64,000 nucleotides of DNA, from assembly GCF_022012435.1 (NCBI RefSeq), contig NZ_JAKLUA010000001.1:186001-250000 (forward strand). Reading direction: 5' to 3'. The DNA is from Bradyrhizobium zhengyangense. Its GTDB lineage: Bacteria; Pseudomonadota; Alphaproteobacteria; Rhizobiales; Xanthobacteraceae. The notes beneath the pieces are model-generated. The model ran no database searches, was not told the origin of the DNA, and was given only the letters and a program-made list of their open reading frames with translations. The position numbers and the translations under genes are program-made. Positions within the stretch are counted from its first letter, which is position 1; every line of letters begins with the position of its first letter. This document shows, piece by piece, positions 21,880-30,746 of this stretch.

Positions 21880-22245
21880 ATGGCCTTGCACCGCGACATC
21901 TTCTGGATCGGCCGACAATGGGCGGTGACCGGTGCCGGCATCCAGGCCGTCGACCAGCGCTTGCGTGGTGTACTGGACATCGACATCGCACGGCTATGGG
22001 ACGACGCGCTCATTCAGGGCCGCAGAGCAAAGGCCGGCGTCAATGTCGAGGATTTTGACAAGGCGGTGACGCTGGCACGGGGCCGCTATCCCCAGATGCC
22101 GGTGGCTGAGCCGCTCATCGCGCAACTCAAGACGCTCGGTGTGATTGAAACAACGCCCGTCGCGAGCCCGGTCGTGCCGGCAATGCAACTGCGTGCAGAG
22201 GGCAGGCTGGCGCGCTTCCTGCCGCAATGGCGGGTCCGCCGCTAG
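21880..22245 (+). CDS. Conserved hypothetical protein
   Basis: Frame of 121 aa (MALHRDIFWIGRQWAVTGAGIQAVDQR...). It has GC3-biased codon use like its neighbours, an amphipathic helical middle (DIDIARLWDDALIQGRRAK, then VEDFDKAVTLARGRYP) and a hydrophobic Pro/Val linker before a basic C-terminus. No signal peptide, membrane helix or catalytic motif is seen. It sits between serS and surE on the same strand. I do not recognise the family; it is called real from coding bias and position. Confidence 0.6.
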   Translation: MALHRDIFWIGRQWAVTGAGIQAVDQRLRGVLDIDIARLWDDALIQGRRAKAGVNVEDFDKAVTLARGRYPQMPVAEPLIAQLKTLGVIETTPVASPVVPAMQLRAEGRLARFLPQWRVRR

Positions 22246-22377
22246 AGCGAACGGGGCAATTGCTGCGCTGCGGCAATGAGCGGGAATCACGGGTCAGGAC
22301 TGCGCCGAAGGCGGTTTGCCTGATGTGTGATAGCCGGATAAGACGGCCTGACCCCAGCCCAGGAATCGACCACCGGC

Positions 22378-23145
22378 ATGCGCATTCTCTGCACCAATGA
22401 CGACGGCATCCATGCTCCCGGCCTCAAGGTCGTAGAGGAGATCGCACGCGCGCTGTCCGACGACGTTTGGGTGGTGGCGCCCGAGCTCGATCAGTCCGGC
22501 GTGTCGCATTCGCTGTCGCTGAACGATCCCTTGCGTCTGCGCGAGGTCGGTGAGCGGCGCTTTGCCGTGCGCGGCACGCCGACCGACTGCGTCATCATGG
22601 GCGCGCGTCATATCCTCGGTGCCAAGCTGCCCGACGTCGTGCTCTCCGGGGTCAACAAGGGGCGCAACGTTGCCGAGGACGTGGTCTATTCCGGCACCAT
22701 CGCCGGTGCGCTCGAAGGCACCATTCTGGGTATCCCGTCATTCGCGCTGTCGCAGGAATTCAGCGTCGAGACGCGGGAGCGGCCGCCTTGGGACACCGCA
22801 CGCAAATTCGGTCCTGATATCCTGCGCAAGGTGATCAAGGCCGGAATCCCCAGGGATACCGTCATTAACGTCAATTTCCCGTCCTGCGCGCCGGAGGACG
22901 TGCTCGGCATTCGCGTGACGCGGCAGGGCAAGCGCAATCTCGGCTTCCTCAGGATCGACGAGCGCAGGGACGGCCGCAACAATCCTTATTTCTGGATCGG
23001 CTTCGAGCGCGCGGCGATGATGGACACGCCGGCCGAAGGCACTGACCTCGCGGCGCTGCGCGAACGCTACGTCTCGGTCACCCCGCTGCGGCTCGACCGC
23101 ACCAATGAAGCGTTTTCGGAAGAGCTAAGTGCGACGCTGAAGTAA
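22378..23145 (+). CDS. surE: 5'/3'-nucleotidase SurE
   Basis: Metal-dependent survival protein hydrolysing nucleoside 5'- and 3'-monophosphates, 255 aa. The active-site DD is at residues 8-9 (CTNDDGIHAPGL), with LDQSGVSHSLS and SGVNKGRNVAEDVVYSGT as further ligand regions. The following genes, reached past a convergent response regulator, are pcm and nlpD, the common bacterial surE-pcm-nlpD order. Confidence 0.95.
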   Translation: MRILCTNDDGIHAPGLKVVEEIARALSDDVWVVAPELDQSGVSHSLSLNDPLRLREVGERRFAVRGTPTDCVIMGARHILGAKLPDVVLSGVNKGRNVAEDVVYSGTIAGALEGTILGIPSFALSQEFSVETRERPPWDTARKFGPDILRKVIKAGIPRDTVINVNFPSCAPEDVLGIRVTRQGKRNLGFLRIDERRDGRNNPYFWIGFERAAMMDTPAEGTDLAALRERYVSVTPLRLDRTNEAFSEELSATLK

Positions 23146-23148
23146 CAG

Positions 23149-23520
23149 CTAGCCGCCGCGAAGGGCGGCTTCGATGGTCTTGCCGAGCGCGTCGAGCTGA
23201 AACGGCTTTTGAAGCGCGGGCCGGTCGCGATATTGCTCCGGCAAGCCCGATGAGCCATAGCCGGTCGCGAAGATGAAGGGGCAGCCCTTGGCCTTTATGA
23301 CGTCGGCGACCGGCGAGATCACCTTGCCGTTGACGTTGACGTCGAGGATGGCGATGTCGAAATCGGTCGCCTGGGCGAGCCGCATGGCCTCGGTGATGTC
23401 TCCCGCTTCGGCTGCGACCTTGTAGCCGAGCTCCTCCAGCATATCCGCGACCATCATTCGGATCATGACCTCGTCCTCGACGAGGAATACAGAGCGGCCC
23501 GAAAGCCCTGTCGCGGTCAT
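23149..23520 (-). CDS. Single-domain response regulator
   Basis: The 123-aa stand-alone receiver domain shows VEDE (acidic pocket), phospho-acceptor Asp in AILDVNVNGK, Thr/switch region FATGYGS and Lys in LQKPFQ. No output domain is present, so it likely relays phosphate to a Hpt protein or another kinase; this VEDE...LDVNLNG...FATGYG type is common in rhizobia. Start ATG 23520 was chosen because AAGGA lies 9 nt upstream. It is inserted convergently 3 bp after surE, breaking the surE-pcm run. Specific pathway unknown. Confidence 0.88.
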   Translation of the reverse strand: MTATGLSGRSVFLVEDEVMIRMMVADMLEELGYKVAAEAGDITEAMRLAQATDFDIAILDVNVNGKVISPVADVIKAKGCPFIFATGYGSSGLPEQYRDRPALQKPFQLDALGKTIEAALRGG

Positions 23521-23760
23521 TGTCGTTGAGTCCTTGCCCATTCCCGAAAACGTTCGCAGATAACGCGAATCGACGCAATGCGCGTTTCGGCCAACCGGCA
23601 CTTGAAAATGGCCGTGGAGGCGCTTCGGCTGCGAGCCAATTTATGGTCAAACCCTAAGCCCAAAGGGCTATCATCGGTTCCTGAGCAGGAACAAGATTCT
23701 GGCCCTGGACATTGGCGCAGAAACCATCGATCCGGACCGGATGAGACGACATAAGCAGCG

Positions 23761-24411
23761 ATGATCTCCAATCAGCCCCCGCCGGAAAAAATGATGTTTC
23801 AGCTCACGCTGAGACGTCGCGGCATCAGCGATCAGACCGTGTTGCGGACCATGGAGGAGGTGCCTCGCGAGCTCTTCGTCGAGGCCTCCGATCGTGACGG
23901 CGCCTATCGTGACAGCGCGCTGCCGATTGCCTGCGGGCAGACCATCAGCCAGCCCTTTGTCGTCGCCTACATGACCGAGCAGCTTCAGCTTCAGAAGAGC
24001 CACCGCGTGCTCGAGATCGGCGCCGGCTCCGGCTACCAGGCCGCCGTGCTGTCGAAGTTGTCGCGCGAGGTCCTGACCGTTGAGCGCTATCGCAAGCTCG
24101 CGGACGCGGCACGCGCCAGGCTCGAAAAGCTCGGCTGTCACAATGTTGAGGTGATGCTCGGCGACGGCTTGAACCTACCGCCGAACATCGGTCCGTTCGA
24201 CCGCATCATCGTCACCGCCGCGGTGGAGCAGATTCCGGAGAACCTGATCGAGCGGCTCGAGGTTGGTGGCATCCTGATCGCGCCGGTCGGCCCGCACCAG
24301 GGCGTGCAGACGCTGACGCGGCTCAGCCGCAGCGAGACCGGGATCCAACGCAAGGAACTCGTGGAGGTGCGTTTCGTGCCGGCACTGCCGGGCGTGGCGC
24401 GGGAGCTGTAA
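23761..24411 (+). CDS. pcm: Protein-L-isoaspartate O-methyltransferase
   Basis: Repairs isoaspartyl damage in proteins using S-adenosylmethionine, 216 aa. The SAM-binding motif I is [15 protein letters not shown] and the substrate/catalytic segment [15 protein letters not shown] is intact; the post-I motif is VLTVERY and motif [10 protein letters not shown]. The gene lies between surE and nlpD in the usual order. Confidence 0.94.
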   Translation: MISNQPPPEKMMFQLTLRRRGISDQTVLRTMEEVPRELFVEASDRDGAYRDSALPIACGQTISQPFVVAYMTEQLQLQKSHRVLEIGAGSGYQAAVLSKLSREVLTVERYRKLADAARARLEKLGCHNVEVMLGDGLNLPPNIGPFDRIIVTAAVEQIPENLIERLEVGGILIAPVGPHQGVQTLTRLSRSETGIQRKELVEVRFVPALPGVAREL

Positions 24412-24520
24412 AACTCCGGATCAGCAGTGCATCCAACATCTTATTGGGAGGGTTAAGCCGTTATTTACTTGGCGCGTGTTTACTTAAAACACCAGTTCTG
24501 TTGCGTACGAGTGAGTAACC

Positions 24521-25918
24521 ATGTCTGTTGTCGCCGAGTTGCTTTACTCGCGCCGCGTACCGCAGGTCGCGGTGCTGGCGCTGATTTCCTTCAGTTTCGC
24601 AGGGTGCAGTGCCGACATGTCGTCGCGGCTGTCCCAGTCGAACTTCTCCAATCCCTTCTCCTCCGAGCAGACCGGTTCGGTGCAGCAGGCCCCGCCGCCG
24701 CAGCGAGACCTGCCGCAATATGCGCGGCCGCAGACCCAGCCGGGCTACTATCAGTCCCAGGCGCTGCCGCCGCCGGCAGTGGCTGCGCCGCAATCCTATC
24801 CCGTTGCAGCGGGTGGCGGCGTCTCTGGAGGCGGGCGGGGGCTCGGCTCCTACACGCCGCCGGCCCAGCCGCGTCTCGAAACCACCGGCACCGTGCCGCA
24901 GCGCTCCGTCGTGGCTGCGCAGCCGGCTGGCGGTACCAAGATCATCGTGGGTACCAGCGACACGCTCGATGTGCTCGCCAAGCGCTATCATGTGACGCCG
25001 CAGGCGATCCTTGCCGCCAACGGCTACAAGGGCCCGCGCGCACTTTCGCCAGGCCAGCAGATCGTCATCCCGCATCCGGGGGCTGCGGTTGCTGCACAAG
25101 TGCCGGTCACCGCGCCGGTTGCCGCGGCGCCTGCGATCGCGCCGAAGCCGGTTGCAGCCGTCGCTACTCCGCCCAGCTTCCACTTCGTCAATCACGGCGA
25201 CACGCTCGCCAGCATCGCGCGCAAGAACCACATCTCCGCGGCCGAGCTTGCTCGCGCCAATGGTCTCGAGCCGTCCGCGAAGCTCAAGCTCGGCACCAAG
25301 CTGACTGTACCGGGCGCCAAGACCGCGGCGGTTGCCGCTCCGCTTGCTCCGGCGCCCGTCGGTGCGGCGCCCGTCGCGGCTGCGTTGCAGCCAGTTGCGG
25401 CCGCTCCGGCGCCTGCCACCAAGATGGCCGCTGTTGCTCAACCGGCGCAGAGCGCGCGTCTGGCCCAGGCCACCGCCAATATCGAAGAGAAGCCCGCGGC
25501 CGAGGCGCCCGCGAAGGCGGCCGAGACCACCAGCTCGTTGCCGACCTTCCGCTGGCCGGTGCGCGGCAAGGTGATCACGAGCTACGGCGCCAAGACCAAC
25601 GGCAAGTCCAATGACGGCATCAATGTCGCGGTGCCCGAGGGTACGCCGGTCAAGGCGGCTGAAGACGGTGTCGTCGCCTATTCCGGCAACGAGCTGAAAG
25701 GTTACGGCAATCTGGTCCTGGTTCGGCACTCCAACGGCTACGTTACCGCATATGCCCATGCGAGTGAGCTGCTGGTGAAGCGCGGCGATACTATCAAGCG
25801 CGGTCAGGTCATTGCCAAGTCGGGTCAATCAGGGGAGGTGGCGTCGCCGCAGCTCCACTTCGAGATCCGTAAGGGATCGAGCCCGGTTGACCCGCTTCAA
25901 TTCCTCAACGGGGCCTGA
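24521..25918 (+). CDS. nlpD: NlpD-like lipoprotein: LysM repeats plus degenerate LytM/M23 domain
   Basis: The 465-aa protein has a lipobox FAGC near residue 28, so it is a lipoprotein. Two LysM domains (SDTLDVLAKRYHVTPQAIL and HGDTLASIARKNHISAAEL) separated by Ala/Pro linkers precede a C-terminal LytM domain. That domain lacks three of the usual zinc/catalytic residues: the H-x3-D motif reads SNDGIN, and HxH reads QLHFE. This matches E. coli NlpD, which activates amidases rather than cutting peptidoglycan. It is predicted to control septal cell-wall splitting. Confidence 0.9.
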   Translation: MSVVAELLYSRRVPQVAVLALISFSFAGCSADMSSRLSQSNFSNPFSSEQTGSVQQAPPPQRDLPQYARPQTQPGYYQSQALPPPAVAAPQSYPVAAGGGVSGGGRGLGSYTPPAQPRLETTGTVPQRSVVAAQPAGGTKIIVGTSDTLDVLAKRYHVTPQAILAANGYKGPRALSPGQQIVIPHPGAAVAAQVPVTAPVAAAPAIAPKPVAAVATPPSFHFVNHGDTLASIARKNHISAAELARANGLEPSAKLKLGTKLTVPGAKTAAVAAPLAPAPVGAAPVAAALQPVAAAPAPATKMAAVAQPAQSARLAQATANIEEKPAAEAPAKAAETTSSLPTFRWPVRGKVITSYGAKTNGKSNDGINVAVPEGTPVKAAEDGVVAYSGNELKGYGNLVLVRHSNGYVTAYAHASELLVKRGDTIKRGQVIAKSGQSGEVASPQLHFEIRKGSSPVDPLQFLNGA

Positions 25919-25945
25919 GGCCGACGTCGCCTCCGCAATAGAGGT

Positions 25946-26046
25946 GTCGTCGCCCGGCTCGACCGGGCGACCCGGTACGCCGCGGCCTCTCGATCGATCA
26001 CAATCGCCACTGGAATACTGGATCGCCCGCTTTCGCGGGCGATGAC
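25946..26046. repeat. Intergenic palindromic repeat, GGAATACTGGATC family, copy 2
   Basis: The second copy of the family at 20253-20372. It contains two hairpins: GTCGCCCGG-CTCGA-CCGGGCGAC (25949-25971) just after the nlpD stop, and ATCGCCCGC-TTTC-GCGGGCGAT (26022-26043). Located between convergent nlpD and the DUF815 gene, it may serve as a bidirectional terminator. Confidence 0.8.
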
Positions 26047-26071
26047 AGTTTCGAGTGTAGGGATAGCCTGG

Positions 26072-27064
26072 CTATTTTGTCGTCAGCTTAACACCGAGCC
26101 GGCCGGCCAGCTCCTGCACGAACTGCCAGGCGACGCGGCCCGAGCGCGAGCCGCGCGTGGTTGACCATTCCAGCGCTTCACGCTCCAGCGCCTCGTCGTC
26201 GACCTTGACGCCGAAATGGCTGCAATAGCCGCTTACCATGGCGAGATATTCGTCCTGGCTGCAGCGGTGGAAGCCGAGCCAGAGGCCGAAGCGATCCGAC
26301 AGCGAAACCTTCTCCTCGACCGCTTCGCCCGGATTGATCGCGGTCGAACGTTCGTTCTCGATCATGTCGCGCGCGAGCAGATGGCGGCGGTTCGAGGTCG
26401 CGTAGAGGATGACGTTCTCGGGTCGGCCCTCGATGCCGCCTTCGAGCAGGGCCTTGAGCGATTTGTAGGACGCGTCATTGCCGTCGAAGGAGAGGTCATC
26501 GATGAACACGATGAAGTTGAAGTCGGCGTCGCGAAGCTTCCCCATCAGCATCGGCAGCGTTTCGATGTCCTCGCGATGGATCTCGATCAGCTTGAGCTTG
26601 TCGGAGGCTTTGCGGTCCGCGTTGATGCTGGCGTGGGCAGCCTTCACGAGCGACGACTTGCCCATGCCGCGCGCGCCCCAGAGCAGCGCATTGTTGGCGG
26701 GCAGGCCGTTGGCGAAGCGCTCGGTGTTCTCCATCAGGATGTCGCGCATCCGGTCGACGCCCTTGAGCAGGAACAGCTCGACGCGGCTGACCCGCGGCAC
26801 CGCGGCCAGGCGGCCGTCGGGGTGCCAGACATAGGCGTCCGCCCGGTCGAACGACTCACGCTCCACGGTCGGCTTGCCCTGGGCGACGAGGTGGGCCGCG
26901 ATGGTCTCCAGCGCGCGGACAATGCGTTCCTGGGTAAGGTCGGGGGAGGCCTTTGGAGCAGCCTTTGAGACCGCATTGGGGCGTTTTGCCGCGACCTGGG
27001 CGCGCTTCGTGGCAGGGATACGGGGGCCTTTGCCGGCCGGGCTTTTGCTGAGGTTTTTGGGCAT
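26072..27064 (-). CDS. DUF815-family AAA ATPase
   Basis: The 330-aa P-loop ATPase has Walker A LLWGARGMGKSSLVKA, Walker B FIVFIDDLSF, an arginine-rich sensor region (ATSNRRHLL) and the DUF815 signature SDRFGLWLGFHRCSQDEYL. A basic, Lys/Ala-rich, probably disordered N-terminus of about 50 residues precedes it. ATG 27064 was chosen with AGGA 9 nt upstream. It is divergent from yajC (180 bp apart). The physiological role of this conserved family is not established. Confidence 0.87.
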   Translation of the reverse strand: MPKNLSKSPAGKGPRIPATKRAQVAAKRPNAVSKAAPKASPDLTQERIVRALETIAAHLVAQGKPTVERESFDRADAYVWHPDGRLAAVPRVSRVELFLLKGVDRMRDILMENTERFANGLPANNALLWGARGMGKSSLVKAAHASINADRKASDKLKLIEIHREDIETLPMLMGKLRDADFNFIVFIDDLSFDGNDASYKSLKALLEGGIEGRPENVILYATSNRRHLLARDMIENERSTAINPGEAVEEKVSLSDRFGLWLGFHRCSQDEYLAMVSGYCSHFGVKVDDEALEREALEWSTTRGSRSGRVAWQFVQELAGRLGVKLTTK

Positions 27065-27243
27065 GTCCGAAGTTCCTGAGAATGCAGCCTTATCGGGCCT
27101 GACGGCGCGCCGCAAGGTAGCCAAATCGCCGGTCTGGCAGCGTTGCAATTGGGGCGGTGGTCGCTATAGTCCGCGCGAATTTGACCGAGCCGGTCGCCGT
27201 CAAGGCCTGACCGGCTTCCCCCGTTTCCACGAGGATCGTCCGA

Positions 27244-27612
27244 ATGCTGATTACCCCTGCGTATGCCCAGGCCGCGGGCGCCGGTGACACCAACAGCATG
27301 TTGATGTCGCTGCTGCCGTTCGCCCTGATCTTCGTGATCATGTACTTCCTGATTCTGCGTCCGCAGCAGAAGAAGGTGAAGGACCACGCCGAGCTGGTGA
27401 AGAACATCCGCCGCGGCGACACCGTCGTGACGTCGGGCGGCCTCGTCGGCAAGGTCACCAAGGTGGTCGATGACGACCAGATCGAGTTCGAAATTTCCGA
27501 CGGTGTGCGCGTGCGCCAGATGCGCTCGATGATCTCGGGGGTGCGCGCCAAGGGCGAGCCGGCCAAGGACAGCGCGAAGGAAAGCGCCAAGGACGACGCC
27601 GGGGCGAAGTGA
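27244..27612 (+). CDS. yajC: Sec translocon accessory subunit YajC
   Basis: Single-pass membrane protein, 122 aa, that associates with SecDF. It has a short periplasmic N-terminus, the helix LLPFALIFVIMYFLILRPQ, the family motif RPQQKKVKDH and a small beta domain (VTSGGLVGKVTKVVDD). The C-terminal tail is a charged Lys/Asp/Ala repeat (AKDSAKESAKDDA). First gene of yajC-secD-secF. Confidence 0.95.
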   Translation: MLITPAYAQAAGAGDTNSMLMSLLPFALIFVIMYFLILRPQQKKVKDHAELVKNIRRGDTVVTSGGLVGKVTKVVDDDQIEFEISDGVRVRQMRSMISGVRAKGEPAKDSAKESAKDDAGAK

Positions 27613-27661
27613 GCGCTTTCCTGCGAGCATCTCAAATCTCCTGATCTGACAGGTCCAGTCG

Positions 27662-29260
27662 ATGTTGTATTTCACGCGGTGGAGGGCGCTCGGGATCATC
27701 CTGACGGCGCTGATCGTGTGCCTCTTTGCGGTTCCGAACTTCTTCTCCGAAGCGCAGGTCAAGACCTGGCCCGCCTGGGCGCAGCGGCGCCTTGTGTTGG
27801 GTCTCGACTTGCAGGGCGGCTCCTCGCTGCAGCTCGAGGTCGATTCCAGCTATGTGAAGAAGGAAAAGCTCGACCAGATTCGCGACGACGTTCGTCGCGT
27901 TCTGCGCGAGGCCAAGATCGTTTACACCGGTCTCGTCACGAAGGGCGATGCGGTCGAGGTGCGCGTCAAGGACGCGGATCTCCAGACGACGCTCGCCAAG
28001 TTGCGTGAGCTTGCGCAGCCGATTGGCGGCCTCATGGGGTCCAGCGGCCAGCGCGACATTGAAGTCGCCGACGCCGGTGGTGGATTGATCCGCCTCGGTA
28101 TTCCGGAGCCCGCGATGATCGAGCGCTTGCGCAAGACCATCGAGCAGTCGATCCAGATCGTCGAGAAGCGCGTCAACGAACTCGGCACCGTCGAACCCAT
28201 CATCCAGCGTCAGGGGAACGACCGCATCCTGGTGCAGGTGCCGGGTTTGCAGGATCCCACCCATTTGAAGGAGCTGCTGGGCAAGACCGCGAAGATGGAA
28301 TTCCGCATGGTCGATCCCTCGGTGCCGCTGGACCAGGCCCAGCAGGGCGGGTTGCCGCCGGACACTGAGTTCCTGCCGGCCGCCACGCCGCCGCCGGCCG
28401 GCTATGTGGTCAAGAAGCAGGTGCTGGTTGCGGGCGGCGACCTGACCGACGCCCAAGCGACCTTCGACCAGCGCACCAATGAGCCTGTCGTCAGCTTCAA
28501 GTTCAATACCTCGGGCGCGCGCAAGTTCGCGCAGGCCACGCAGGAGAATGTCGGGCTGCCCTTCGCGATCATCCTCGATAATAAGGTGATCTCGGCGCCG
28601 GTCATTCGCGAGCCGATCACCGGCGGCCAGGGCCAGATCTCCGGCAGTTTCACCGTGCAATCGGCCAACGACCTCGCGATCCTGTTGCGCGCCGGCGCGC
28701 TGCCGGCGCCGCTCACGGTGGTGGAGGAACGCACCGTCGGTCCGGGCCTCGGCCAGGACTCGATCGAGAAGGGCGAGCTTGCGGCCTATGTCGGCTCGAT
28801 CATGGTCGTCGTGTTCATGCTGTTGACGTACCGGCTGTTTGGCGTGTTCGCCAATATCGCCGTCTGTATCAACGTCGCAATGATCTTCGGCCTGTTGTCG
28901 CTGCTAAGCGCCACGCTGACCCTGCCAGGCATCGCCGGCATCGTGCTCACCGTCGGCATCGCGGTCGACTCCAACGTGCTGATCTATGAGCGCATCCGCG
29001 AGGAGCTGCGCGGCGGGAGAAGCCCGATCTCTGCGATCGATGCAGGCTTCAAGCGGGCGCTTGCGACCATTCTCGATTCCAACATCACGACCTTCATTGC
29101 CGCTGCCGTGCTGTTCATGATCGGCACCGGACCGGTGCGCGGCTTCGCTGTAACGCTCGGTATCGGCATCATCACCACTGTGTTCACCGCCTTCACCATG
29201 ACCCGTCTGATCGTGGCGTGGTGGGTGCAGTGGAAGCGGCCGAAGACTGTGCCGATTTGA
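27662..29260 (+). CDS. secD: Protein translocase subunit SecD
   Basis: Proton-driven Sec accessory subunit, 532 aa: one N-terminal membrane helix, a large periplasmic domain (P1 base and head) and five C-terminal helices. Recognisable segments are LVLGLDLQGGSSLQLEVD, VEKRVNELGTVEPIIQRQG, RTVGPGLGQDSIEKG and LTLPGIAGIVLTVGIAVDSNVLIYERIREE. Works with SecF and YajC to pull exported proteins across the inner membrane. Confidence 0.97.
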   Translation: MLYFTRWRALGIILTALIVCLFAVPNFFSEAQVKTWPAWAQRRLVLGLDLQGGSSLQLEVDSSYVKKEKLDQIRDDVRRVLREAKIVYTGLVTKGDAVEVRVKDADLQTTLAKLRELAQPIGGLMGSSGQRDIEVADAGGGLIRLGIPEPAMIERLRKTIEQSIQIVEKRVNELGTVEPIIQRQGNDRILVQVPGLQDPTHLKELLGKTAKMEFRMVDPSVPLDQAQQGGLPPDTEFLPAATPPPAGYVVKKQVLVAGGDLTDAQATFDQRTNEPVVSFKFNTSGARKFAQATQENVGLPFAIILDNKVISAPVIREPITGGQGQISGSFTVQSANDLAILLRAGALPAPLTVVEERTVGPGLGQDSIEKGELAAYVGSIMVVVFMLLTYRLFGVFANIAVCINVAMIFGLLSLLSATLTLPGIAGIVLTVGIAVDSNVLIYERIREELRGGRSPISAIDAGFKRALATILDSNITTFIAAAVLFMIGTGPVRGFAVTLGIGIITTVFTAFTMTRLIVAWWVQWKRPKTVPI

Positions 29261-29276
29261 TCATTCGAGGCCGGCT

Positions 29277-30302
29277 GTGACCACTACTCAACTCGTACTC
29301 ATCTCTCTCGGCGTGCTGATTGCCGTGCTGACCGTGGTCAGCGTGCTCGGCCTGCTGCCGTCGCTGCGTATCGTGCCAGACGACACGCATTTCGACTTCA
29401 CCCAGTTCCGCCGGATCTCGTTCCCGATCTCGGCAACGCTCTCGATCGTCGCCATCGTGCTGTTCTTCACGCATGGCCTGAACTTCGGCATCGATTTCAA
29501 GGGCGGCACCTTGATGGAGGTACGGGCCAAGTCGGGCACAGCCGATCTTGCACAGATGCGCACGACGCTTGGCAGCCTCGGTCTCGGCGAAGTCCAGCTG
29601 CAGCAATTCGGCGGCCCCGCCGACGTGCTGCTTCGCGTTGCCGAGCAGCCGGGCGGCGACAAGGCGCAGCAGGAAGCGGTGGACAAGGTTCGCGGCGCCC
29701 TCGGTGAGTCCGTGGAGTATCGCCGCGTCGAGGTGGTGGGTCCGCGTGTCTCCGGTGAACTGCTGGGTTGGGGCATGGCCGGCCTGATGCTGGCCATCGT
29801 TGCGATCCTGATCTATCTCTGGTTCCGGTTTGAATGGCAGTTCGCGCTCGGCGCCATGATTGCCAACGTGCACGATATCGTGCTGACGATCGGCTTCATG
29901 TCGATCAGCCAGGTCGATTTCGACCTGACCAGCATCGCGGCGCTTCTGACCATTCTGGGCTATTCGCTCAACGACACCGTCGTCATCTACGACCGCATCC
30001 GTGAAATGCTGCGGCGTTACAAGAAGATGCCGATGCCGCAGCTGCTGAACGAGTCCATCAATTCGACGCTGTCGCGCTCGATCATCACCCACTTGACGGT
30101 CACGTTGGCATTGCTGGCGCTGCTGCTGTTCGGCGGTCACGCCATTCACAGCTTCACGGCCGTCATGATGTTCGGCGTGGTGCTGGTCGGCACCTACACC
30201 TCGATCTTCATCGCAGCGCCGATCCTGATCTATCTCGGCGTCGGCGAGCATCGCGAGGATGCGAAGGAAGAGGCTCCGCCGGCGAAGAAAAACAAGGCAT
30301 GA
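29277..30302 (+). CDS. secF: Protein translocase subunit SecF
   Basis: Partner of SecD with six membrane helices, 341 aa. Motifs are HGLNFGIDFKGGTLMEVR in the periplasmic part, GWGMAGLMLAIVAILIYLW, and LTILGYSLNDTVVIYDRIRE. The GTG start at 29277 is 16 bp after the secD stop. A 7-bp hairpin follows the stop before the next gene. Confidence 0.96.
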   Translation: MTTTQLVLISLGVLIAVLTVVSVLGLLPSLRIVPDDTHFDFTQFRRISFPISATLSIVAIVLFFTHGLNFGIDFKGGTLMEVRAKSGTADLAQMRTTLGSLGLGEVQLQQFGGPADVLLRVAEQPGGDKAQQEAVDKVRGALGESVEYRRVEVVGPRVSGELLGWGMAGLMLAIVAILIYLWFRFEWQFALGAMIANVHDIVLTIGFMSISQVDFDLTSIAALLTILGYSLNDTVVIYDRIREMLRRYKKMPMPQLLNESINSTLSRSIITHLTVTLALLALLLFGGHAIHSFTAVMMFGVVLVGTYTSIFIAAPILIYLGVGEHREDAKEEAPPAKKNKA

Positions 30303-30315
30303 TCCGAACCGCATG

Positions 30316-30337
30316 CCCTCGCATGGGTTTGCGAGGG
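30316..30337 (+). terminator. Hairpin after secF
   Basis: CCCTCGC and GCGAGGG flank an eight-base loop, 13 bp after the secF stop and 25 bp before the next start. No T run follows, so it is more likely a partial terminator or transcript-processing element than a full stop. Confidence 0.35.
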
Positions 30338-30362
30338 TGATAGCCTCATTCGGACGAAGCTC

Positions 30363-30746
30363 ATGGCCGGCGATCCCAACGCTCCCCATTTCCCGCGCTC
30401 GGCGCCGATCGAGGCCTATGGCAAGGGTGGCTTCGCCTTTGGCGGCATGTCGCACCGGGGCTCGCTGCTGTGCCTGCCCGATGCGATCTGGGCCTGGGAC
30501 GTGACCGATCCCACCAAGATCGACCGCTATTCTCTGGATCGGGTGTTTGCGGCCGCCAACAGCATCGACACGCTGCTGGTCGGCACCGGAACCGGGCTCT
30601 GGCTGCCGCCGCCGGAGCTGCGCCAGGCGCTCAAAGCGGTGAGGGTGGTGCTGGACACGATGCAGACCGGGCCGGCCGTACGCACCTACAACATCATGAT
30701 CGGCGAACGGCGCCGCGTCGCGGCCGCGCTGATTGCGGTGCCATGA
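30363..30746 (+). CDS. Mth938-domain (DUF498) protein, NDUFAF3 homologue
   Basis: Single-domain protein of 127 aa with the Mth938 fold: YGKGGFAFGGMSHRGSLLCLP, IDTLLVGTGTGLWLPPPELRQAL and the ending MIGERRRVAAALIAVP. Human NDUFAF3, a complex I assembly factor, belongs to this family and the alphaproteobacterial gene commonly follows secF. A role in respiratory complex I assembly is inferred, not shown. Its stop overlaps the next start by 4 nt (ATGA). Confidence 0.86.
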   Translation: MAGDPNAPHFPRSAPIEAYGKGGFAFGGMSHRGSLLCLPDAIWAWDVTDPTKIDRYSLDRVFAAANSIDTLLVGTGTGLWLPPPELRQALKAVRVVLDTMQTGPAVRTYNIMIGERRRVAAALIAVP

